A stretch of DNA of 64,000 nucleotides from Hymenobacter psoromatis. Its GTDB lineage: Bacteria > Bacteroidota > Bacteroidia > Cytophagales > Hymenobacteraceae. This document shows, one piece after another, positions 57,582-64,000 of the stretch; positions within the stretch are counted from its first letter, which is position 1; each line of letters starts with the position of its first letter. The DNA lies in assembly GCF_020012125.1 (NCBI RefSeq), contig NZ_JAIFAG010000001.1, positions 1,116,001 to 1,180,000 of the forward strand, in the 5' to 3' direction. The notes beneath the pieces were generated by a model that worked only from the letters and a program-made list of their open reading frames with translations, did no database searches and was not told the origin of the DNA. The position numbers and the translations under genes were made by a program.

Positions 57582-57612
57582 AAAAAAGCGCCGGGCTACT
57601 TAGAGCCCGGCG
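57582..57612 (-). terminator. terminator-like hairpin abutting a start codon
   Basis: Arms CGCCGGGCT / AGCCCGGCG with a 6-nt loop; on the minus strand the stem is followed by CTTTTTT immediately before the ATG of the ABC exporter (57579-57581). Confidence 0.7.
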
Positions 57613-57665
57613 ATAAGCGAAAAAATACTGTGGTCCGCGAAGCCCGCGCCGGTAGTAGCCGCCGG

Positions 57666-58034
57666 TCAGGTAGTTGCCGGGGTAGGCCGCCGCAGCAGCA
57701 GCAGCACAAACAGCAAAACCAACAGCACCAAGGCGGGCACGCCCTTGGCTATGCCGCCGGGAATGCGCGTGGCGTGCATGAATACGGCCCCCAACATGAT
57801 GAAAATGAGCCCCAGCGCGGCCGGGCGTACGAAACGCAGCACCAACAGGCCAATGCCGCCCAGCACCTCGGCCGAGGCGATGAAATGGGTAAACCAGGCG
57901 GGCATTCCCAAACCTTCAAACATGCTCGTGGTGGCTGGTAGATGCAGAAATTTGTTGATGCCCGAAGCCGTGAAGGCAAAAGCCAGCAGTGCTTGCAGAA
58001 TCCAGGCAATGATATTGCGGGTAGAAGCAGTCAT
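57666..58034 (-). CDS. DoxX-family membrane protein
   Basis: 122 residues with four transmembrane helices: IIAWILQALLAFAFTASGINKFL, ASAEVLGGIGLLVLRF, LGLIFIMLGAVFMHA, VPALVLLVLLFVLLLL. Typical DoxX/DoxD-like pattern (GxNKF...E.LGGIGLL). Role in redox or stress functions is suggested for the family. Upstream of the ABC exporter, separated by the hairpin at 57582-57612. Confidence 0.85.
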   Translation of the reverse strand: MTASTRNIIAWILQALLAFAFTASGINKFLHLPATTSMFEGLGMPAWFTHFIASAEVLGGIGLLVLRFVRPAALGLIFIMLGAVFMHATRIPGGIAKGVPALVLLVLLFVLLLLRRPTPATT

Positions 58035-58196
58035 ACAAGCAAAGGGAGAAGGTTGATTAACAAAGCAAGCCTGGCAAAGCCAGCGCTTCAGAACGAAGTT
58101 AGGGCGAATTGTTCAGGTGCCGTTTGGGTGCGCTACCCTTCCTGCACCCGTATTGACAGACTCTCAATCCTTAAGTCCCTAATTTCTACGCTCTAC

Positions 58197-59738
58197 CTAC
58201 TGCCAGCCGCCGCCCAGCGCCCGCACCAGCGCCACGGCGGCGCGCAGCTGCGTGGCCTGGGTTTGCACCACCAGGCGGGCGGCGTCGAGGGTCTGGCGGT
58301 CGGCATCCACCACGGCAAAGTAGTCGGATAGGCCGCGCTTGTAGCGCTCCAAAGTGAGGCGGCCGGCCAGACGCGCAGCGCGCAGCGCCCGCTGCTGAGC
58401 CGCTAGCTGGGCCTCGCCAGCGCGCACGTCAGCCAGCGCGGTTTCTACTTCCTGGTAGGCCATAAGGGCGGTGCCCTCGTAGGTGGCTACCTGCTCGCGG
58501 CCCTGGGCACGGGCTAGCTGCTCGGCCCCGCGTAGGCGGCCCCCATCAAACAGCGGAATATTAAACCCACCGCCCACGTAGTACGTGAAGCCGTTGCCTA
58601 CCTTGGCCACGTCGCCGAGGTGGCTGCTCTGCGGGCCGATAAAGCCGTTGAGCAGGAGGGTAGGGAGGCGGTTGAGGCGGGCTTGGTCGGCGCGCAGGTC
58701 GGCGGCGGCCAGCAGGCGTTCCTGGCGGCGCAGGTCGGGCCGCCGCGTAAGCAGACTGGCCGGCAGCGTGGCCGGAATAGCGGGCAGCGGTGGCAGCAGC
58801 GCCGGTACGGCCGCCAAGGGGGGGGTAGGGGCCGTGCCCGTAGTCGGCAGCGCGCTCTGATAGCTCACCGAATCGGGTGCCAGCGAGGGTAGTACGAAGC
58901 TGCTGGCCGGCCGCCCGGTAAGCGTGGCCAGTGAGGCTACCAGCCCGGCGCGCTGGCGACGCAACTCAATGGCGCTGGCTTCCACGTTGGCCAGCTCGGT
59001 TTCGGCCCGCCGCACGCCAATCTCATTGTCTACGCCGGCCTTAAAGCGGGCGGCAGTTAACTGCACATTGTAGCGGCGGGCCTGGCGGGCGCTATCCAGC
59101 ACCAGCAGCTCCGCATCGAGGCCGCGCAGGCTGAAGTATGAATTGGCCGCATCGGCCGATACCGATAAGCGCACGGCTTGTTCGTCGGCCTCGCTGGCCT
59201 GCTCGGTGGCCTGGGCCGCCTGCGCGCCGCGCCGCAGCCGGCCCCACAGGTCTACTTCGTAATTCACGTTGAGCGGCACGTAGTACTGCTGCTGCTTCAC
59301 CGCTACGGCCTGAATTAGGGCCGACTGCACGGGTCGCAGCGCCGAAAGCTGCGAATTATACACTTGGGGGGCCAGCGCAATTACCGGCGAGCGCTGGGCC
59401 TCGGCCACGCGCAGCTGCGCCCGTGCCTGGTCGAGGCGGGCCAGCGCCGCCCGCGTCGTGAAGTTGAGGCTACCCGCCTGGCCCTCTAGCCGCGTCAGGG
59501 TCGTATCATTAAATGCCACCCACCAGGCGGGCAAGCTGGGTACCTGGGCCAGTTGCCGGGCCTTCGTGCTATCGGTTACCACGGGGGCGGGTACCTCGGC
59601 CCGGCCCCGGCCCAGCGAATCAACCGGCACCGTATTCTTAAACGCCGTGGGTACGGCCACGGCCGGCGGGTCGTAGGTGTAGTGGCTCACGGCACAGCCG
59701 CCCAGCGTTAGGGTGAGCAGGACAAGGGAAAGGCGCAT
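58197..59738 (-). CDS. RND efflux outer-membrane channel (NodT/TolC family)
   Basis: 513 residues, lipoprotein signal (LVLLTLTLGGCAV, lipidated Cys about 15). Two OEP repeats of coiled-coil and barrel segments: ARLDQARAQLRVAEAQRSPVIAL and FKAGVDNEIGVRRAETELANVEA in the first half; FIGPQSSHLGDVAKVGNGFTYYVGGGFNIPLFDGG and LTLERYKRGLSDYFAVVDADRQ in the second. Last gene of the efflux operon (permease, adaptor, channel), separated from the adaptor by a 36-bp-arm palindrome. Confidence 0.95.
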   Translation of the reverse strand: MRLSLVLLTLTLGGCAVSHYTYDPPAVAVPTAFKNTVPVDSLGRGRAEVPAPVVTDSTKARQLAQVPSLPAWWVAFNDTTLTRLEGQAGSLNFTTRAALARLDQARAQLRVAEAQRSPVIALAPQVYNSQLSALRPVQSALIQAVAVKQQQYYVPLNVNYEVDLWGRLRRGAQAAQATEQASEADEQAVRLSVSADAANSYFSLRGLDAELLVLDSARQARRYNVQLTAARFKAGVDNEIGVRRAETELANVEASAIELRRQRAGLVASLATLTGRPASSFVLPSLAPDSVSYQSALPTTGTAPTPPLAAVPALLPPLPAIPATLPASLLTRRPDLRRQERLLAAADLRADQARLNRLPTLLLNGFIGPQSSHLGDVAKVGNGFTYYVGGGFNIPLFDGGRLRGAEQLARAQGREQVATYEGTALMAYQEVETALADVRAGEAQLAAQQRALRAARLAGRLTLERYKRGLSDYFAVVDADRQTLDAARLVVQTQATQLRAAVALVRALGGGWQ

Positions 59739-59763
59739 GCTACTAGCTTACTTAAACGTCGTT

Positions 59764-59877
59764 TGTCCTTGCGAGCGCAACGAAGGGGAGCGCGGCAATT
59801 TTTCCTTCACATAAGGAATGCTAGCTCAACAATTAGAGGGGATTGCCGCGCTCCCCTTCGTTGCGCTCGCAAGGACA
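59764..59877. repeat. 36-bp-arm palindrome of the GCGAGCG family inside the efflux operon
   Basis: Perfect arms at 59764-59799 and 59842-59877 (TGTCCTTGCGAGCGCAACGA.. / complement), spacer 42 nt. Same family as 44376, 50547 and the half copy at 37419, here with CCTT for CATT. Confidence 0.93.
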
Positions 59878-59887
59878 GAAAATGGTT

Positions 59888-61087
59888 TTACTTCGCTACC
59901 GGCGACGATACGCGCGGCGCGTCGGGGTCGTTGGGGCGGGGCTTGGGGGGCGGCGGGCCGGCAGGCTTAGCGGGCTTGGGCGCGGCTTTCGTCGTCACGG
60001 CCAAGCCCTCAGTTAGGGTTTCGGCGGGGTTAATGACCAGTAGCTCGCCACCTTTCAGGCCTTGGGTTACTTCGAGAGTCGAACCAAAGTCGCGGCCTAG
60101 CACCAGGGGCTGGTAATGAATTTTGCCCTTGCGCACCTCCGCCACTTTAGGGTCGATGCCCGGCACCAGCGCGTTGGCCGAAATGAGTACGCTCGGCGAC
60201 GTCTGGGGTAGGCGGAAGCGCACCTGCCCGTAGATGCCGGGCCGCAGTAGCGGCTGGCTACGGTTGGCGAGCAGCACCTCCGTGCGGAGGGTACGGGTCT
60301 GGTCATCAAGGGCTTCGGCGTCACGCGCCACGTGGCCTTCAAACGGCCGGGTCGGAAACTCCGGCACCAGCACGTCGGCATGCATCCCGCGCCGAATGCC
60401 CGGCACGTAGTTCTGCGGCACATCCACAAAGGCGCGCAGCGTGTCGGTCTGCTCTACCTTGAAGAGCTGCGAGCCGGTGGCATTGCCACCCGTCACGAGG
60501 TTGCCCACGTCCACGTTGCGCTGCGTCACGGTGCCGCTGAAGGGCGCGAGCACCTGCCGGAACGCCCGCTGGGCCTGCAACTGCTTCACGGCGGCCTGCT
60601 GGCCCGCAAACTGCGCCCGGCCGGCATCTACTTCCTGCTGCGATACAGCGCCTGGCAGTGTCACGCTGGTGAGGCGGCCAAACGAGGTGCGGGCCAGCGC
60701 CAGGTTGGCCTGGGCCTGCGCTATCTGCTGGTCCAGCTCGGGGGTAGCAATGGTGGCCAGCACTTGGCCCTTGCGCACGTGCTGGCCGATGTCGCTGGCC
60801 CAGCTCTGCACAAAGCCGTTAACTCGGGCAAATACGAACGTTTCGTGGTTCGAGCGCAGGTCGGCGGGCAAGGTAAGGGTAGTAGTGTCGGGCGCGGCTT
60901 TGGCGGGCTGCACCGTTACCACGGGCTTGGCTGTGGCCTGGGTTTGCGCCTCGTCATCGCGGGCCTTATCGTGCCGCAGGCGGGGTAGGAAGCCCACCAG
61001 AAACAAGCCACCGAAGACGGCGAGCAAAATGAGCATCAGCAGCCAAAAGCGGCCGGTACCGCCGGAGGCGGCAGGAGAATCAGACAT
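59888..61087 (-). CDS. RND efflux periplasmic adaptor (membrane fusion protein)
   Basis: 399 residues. N-terminal signal anchor (FWLLMLILLAVFGGLFLVGFLP), lipoyl halves around a helical hairpin (QVLATIATPELDQQIAQAQANLALARTSFG ... QQEVDAGRAQFAGQQAAVKQLQAQ), beta-barrel and membrane-proximal domains, Pro-rich tail. Links permease and outer-membrane channel. Middle gene of the operon, 101 bases downstream of the permease gene. Confidence 0.94.
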   Translation of the reverse strand: MSDSPAASGGTGRFWLLMLILLAVFGGLFLVGFLPRLRHDKARDDEAQTQATAKPVVTVQPAKAAPDTTTLTLPADLRSNHETFVFARVNGFVQSWASDIGQHVRKGQVLATIATPELDQQIAQAQANLALARTSFGRLTSVTLPGAVSQQEVDAGRAQFAGQQAAVKQLQAQRAFRQVLAPFSGTVTQRNVDVGNLVTGGNATGSQLFKVEQTDTLRAFVDVPQNYVPGIRRGMHADVLVPEFPTRPFEGHVARDAEALDDQTRTLRTEVLLANRSQPLLRPGIYGQVRFRLPQTSPSVLISANALVPGIDPKVAEVRKGKIHYQPLVLGRDFGSTLEVTQGLKGGELLVINPAETLTEGLAVTTKAAPKPAKPAGPPPPKPRPNDPDAPRVSSPVAK

Positions 61088-61188
61088 AAGCGGGGGGCGG
61101 GACTGGTGCCCGCCCGTGGTTGAGCAAACTAAAAGGTGTGGTGCGCCAGCGGCACCGATGGCCCTGGTGCTGAGCTCGGTGCCGTGCC

Positions 61189-64000
61189 TTACGCTGGCTG
61201 GGCCTCCGTTTCGGCTTCGGCCATCACGGGTTCCGCAGCTTCTTCCTTTTTCTTCAAATAGGAAAACATAATCGGCACGAAAAACAGCGTTGTAACAGTT
61301 GCCAGCATCAGCCCGCCAATTACGGCGCGGCCCAGCGGGGCGTTCTGCTCACCGCCTTCGCCCAGGCCCAATGACATGGGTAGCAAGCCGATAATCATGG
61401 CCAGGGCCGTCATCAGCACCGGCCGCAGGCGGGTAAAGCCCGCGTCGAGGGCCGCGTCGAGCGGGCTCAGGTCAGGCTCTTCCTCGCGCCGCTCGTTGGC
61501 GAAAGTGACGAGCAGAATCGAGTTGGCCGTGGCCACCCCAATGCACATAATGGCGCCCATCAGGGCCGGTACGCTCAGCGTAGTCTGGGTCACAAACAGC
61601 ATCCAGAGAATGCCCGCCAGCGCGCCCGGCAGCGCCGTGATGATGATGAGCGGGTCGAGCCAGCTCTGAAAATTAACGGCCATCAGCAAATAAACCAGTA
61701 CGATAGCGCCCGCCAGCCCTAGCCCCAGCCCGATAAACGACGTGCGCATGGACTCTACCTGCCCGCGCATCACGATAGTCGTGCCCTTGGGCAGCTTCTT
61801 GCGGGCCTCATCCAGGATTTTGCGAATGTCCTTGCTCACGCCGCCCAGGTCGCGGCCGCTCACGCTGGCATACACGTCCACGGTGCGCTGAATATTATAG
61901 TCCGAGGCTACGGCCGTTGTTTCGGTGCGGCGCACCCGTGCAAAGCTGGTCAGCAGCTGGGGAGTAGGCTGGCCAGGACCAGTCACGGTGATATTACCAA
62001 CCTCGTTCAGGTTGGCGAGTTGGCTAGGCGGCGTCTGCACGGCCACGGTGTAGTTCACGCCGTTCTGCGGGTTCAGCCACTGGTTAGGGTTGGTCTGGGT
62101 GCTGCTGCTCAGGTTCACGAGCAGGTTGTTAGCAATGTCGCGCTGAGCCAGGCCCGCCTGCTGCGCCCGCACCCGGTCCACGTCGAGCCGCAGCTGGGGC
62201 TGGTCAAAGGCTTGGTACACAAAGGCATCGACTACCCCCGAAATATTCTTAATGCGCTTATTAAGCTCGCCTGCTACTCGCTGGTTTACGGCCTTGTCGC
62301 GGCCCGTCACCTGAATATCAATGGGGGCAGGCAAGCCAAAGTTTAGGGTTTGGTTCACGATGTCGGCCGGCTGAAAGAACACAATCAGGTCCGGAAACTG
62401 CCGGTGCAACTGCCGGCGAATCTGGTCGATGTAGCCAGCCGTGGGGCCGTGGTTTTCCTTCATGCTCACCAGTATCTCGCCGTCGCCGGCCCCAATGGTC
62501 GGGTTATCGCTCAGCAGCAAGTTGATGGGTACCACCGGCAAGCCAATATTATCCAGCACCAAATCCAGCTCCTTAGCCGGAATCACCTGCCGGATAACGC
62601 CTTCTACCTGCCGGAAGCGCCGCTCCGTTTCCTCGACCCGCGTGCCGGTAGGCACCCGCACGTGCAGGCGCAGCTGGCCGGCATCCACGGTCGGGAAAAA
62701 ATTCTCGCCAATCAACGGAAACAGCCCCAGCGAGCCCACGAACAGTACTACGAACGCACTCACTACCAGGCCCCGATGGCCCAGCGCCCAGGCCAGCGCC
62801 CCAGCGTAGCCGTGCCGAAATTTCTCGAACCCATGCTCAAAGCCCTCGTGAATGCGCCACACCCAGGTCTTAGTAATGGCTTTGCCGGCCCGGCGCTCGT
62901 CGTCGGTAATGCCCTGCTCGGCTTCTTCCTCAGCCGAGCCACTGGGATGCTCGCGCTCAAACTGCTCGCGGTGCAGGCGGGCCAAGTCGCGCTCGCCCTG
63001 CGTCACCTCGCGGCCGTTGCGGAAGTGCGCGCTCGGTACTTCTTCTTCGGCCTGGGCGTGGTAGATGGGCAATTCCTTGCGCAGCAAGTACATAACCATT
63101 GTGGGTACCAGCGTCCGGCTCAGGATATACGAGGCCAACATGGCAAAAATTACGGCCGTGGCCAGCGGCGCGAAGATGGCCGACGCTACCCCTCCCAGAA
63201 AGAACACCGGCACGAACACGATGCAAATCGAGAGGGTAGCCACCAGCGCGGGCGTCGCAATCTGCTGCGCGCCGTCCAGAATGCTACGCCGAAGCAGTTT
63301 TTTCTGGCCCATGTTGCGGTGAATATTCTCGATTTCCACCGTCGCATCGTCCACCAGAATGCCTACCGCTAGTGAGAGGCCGCCCAAGGTCATAATATTC
63401 AGGGTCTGACCCAGAATATTCATCACGATAATGCTGACCAGAATAGAAAGCGGAATGCTGATAGCAATAATCAGCGTGGAGCGCCACGAGCCCAGAAACA
63501 GCAGAATCATGAGCGCCGTGAGTGCCGCCGCAATGCTGGCCTCAATAATGACGCCCTTAATACTGGCCCGCACAAAAAACGACTGGTCAAACAACAGCTT
63601 GATATTCAGGCCGGGCGGCGCGTTAGCCTGAATATTAGGCAGCGCTTTTTTAATCTGGTCGATAACGGCCAGCGTGGAGGCCGCGCCACTCTTCAAAATA
63701 GGAATAATAGCCGTGCGCCGCCCATTCTGGCGCACGATATTTTGCTGCACTGCCGCGCCCTCGTGCACGAAAGCCACGTCGCGGATGTAAGTCGTCACGC
63801 CGTTTACCGTCTTGATGGGCAGGTCATTGAGCGTCGCTACGGCCTCGGGACTGGAATTCAGCTTCACGTCGTACTCGCGGGTGCCAATCTTGGCCGAGCC
63901 GGCCGGAATGATGATGTTCTGGCTCGTGAGAGTGTTTACCACATCGTCAGCGCTCAGGCCTTTGCCGGCCAGCTTCTGTGGGTCGAGGTCCACCATTATC
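61189..64000 (-). CDS. RND efflux permease (partial, N-terminus beyond right edge)
   Basis: About 937 visible residues, open through the right edge. AcrB/MdtB-like ACR_tran protein: large periplasmic loops, transmembrane helices such as ISIPLSILVSIIVMNILGQTLNIMTLGGLSLAVGILVDDATVEIENIHR, the conserved Asp pair in LVDDATVE, and a C-terminal half beginning near VVSAFVVLFVGSLGLFPLIG. Proton-driven export of drugs or other hydrophobic compounds; the absence of metal-specific Met motifs in the visible part favours the HAE1/hydrophobe type over CusA. First gene of the permease-adaptor-channel operon. Confidence 0.95.
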   Translation of the reverse strand, partial: IMVDLDPQKLAGKGLSADDVVNTLTSQNIIIPAGSAKIGTREYDVKLNSSPEAVATLNDLPIKTVNGVTTYIRDVAFVHEGAAVQQNIVRQNGRRTAIIPILKSGAASTLAVIDQIKKALPNIQANAPPGLNIKLLFDQSFFVRASIKGVIIEASIAAALTALMILLFLGSWRSTLIIAISIPLSILVSIIVMNILGQTLNIMTLGGLSLAVGILVDDATVEIENIHRNMGQKKLLRRSILDGAQQIATPALVATLSICIVFVPVFFLGGVASAIFAPLATAVIFAMLASYILSRTLVPTMVMYLLRKELPIYHAQAEEEVPSAHFRNGREVTQGERDLARLHREQFEREHPSGSAEEEAEQGITDDERRAGKAITKTWVWRIHEGFEHGFEKFRHGYAGALAWALGHRGLVVSAFVVLFVGSLGLFPLIGENFFPTVDAGQLRLHVRVPTGTRVEETERRFRQVEGVIRQVIPAKELDLVLDNIGLPVVPINLLLSDNPTIGAGDGEILVSMKENHGPTAGYIDQIRRQLHRQFPDLIVFFQPADIVNQTLNFGLPAPIDIQVTGRDKAVNQRVAGELNKRIKNISGVVDAFVYQAFDQPQLRLDVDRVRAQQAGLAQRDIANNLLVNLSSSTQTNPNQWLNPQNGVNYTVAVQTPPSQLANLNEVGNITVTGPGQPTPQLLTSFARVRRTETTAVASDYNIQRTVDVYASVSGRDLGGVSKDIRKILDEARKKLPKGTTIVMRGQVESMRTSFIGLGLGLAGAIVLVYLLMAVNFQSWLDPLIIITALPGALAGILWMLFVTQTTLSVPALMGAIMCIGVATANSILLVTFANERREEEPDLSPLDAALDAGFTRLRPVLMTALAMIIGLLPMSLGLGEGGEQNAPLGRAVIGGLMLATVTTLFFVPIMFSYLKKKEEAAEPVMAEAETEAQPA

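Overview
The window looks like chromosome of a GC-rich Bacteroidota, most likely a Hymenobacter-type member of the Cytophagales. The evidence is the recurring Bacteroidota -7 promoter box TAnnTTTG, few Shine-Dalgarno sites, several TTG/GTG starts, the gene content (DUF1361, MORN_2 repeats, M16 pairs, RND efflux, SusD-less surface proteins), and abundant intergenic palindromes. The assignment rests on pattern recognition; no search was run.

Layout. 1-3110: pyrB (partial) with a candidate non-coding RNA upstream, then a mobile-element graveyard (IS481 transposase with two nonsense codons, a cupin remnant, a decayed serine resolvase). 3118-20232: housekeeping and envelope genes, nearly all on the minus strand (dcd, hemL, a TPR/periplasmic-binding lipoprotein-like protein, GT39 glycosyltransferase, MORN protein, FkbM methyltransferase, an M16 peptidase pair, thiolase, a Bat-type vWA/TPR pair). 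20457-20799: three tRNAs (Ser-GCT, Pro-TGG, Arg-TCT), then gyrB, convergent with a guanine deaminase. 24073-28200: a plus-strand sugar-oxidation operon (two sugar isomerase-like proteins around a GMC dehydrogenase and its small subunit). 28382-30604: penicillin acylase.

30688-36015 is the accessory region: a broken ADP-ribosyltransferase-like gene, then a three-gene ABC-3C conflict cassette (REase-like protein, middle component 6, DUF2326 ATPase). Two homologous palindromes flank the cassette, one upstream of it and one just before an XRE-family regulator that follows. This is the most interesting part of the window.

36149-50640: amidohydrolase, a cytochrome b / molybdopterin oxidoreductase pair, small hypothetical genes, pta-ackA, thioesterase, DinB, UbiB-type kinase, Uma2 nuclease and ppk1, convergent with ppx (polyphosphate synthesis and breakdown side by side). 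51697-52694: a multiply frameshifted RhuM-Fic toxin pseudogene. 52775-64000: an outer-membrane barrel protein with a highly structured leader, SRPBCC protein, GT2 glycosyltransferase, MsbA-type ABC exporter, DoxX, and a tripartite RND efflux operon that runs off the right edge.

A second theme is the set of large intergenic inverted repeats (arms 14-42 bp) at gene ends. They fall into several sequence families, some with two to four copies here. A third is the short word GGGGTAGGG, which recurs across the window.
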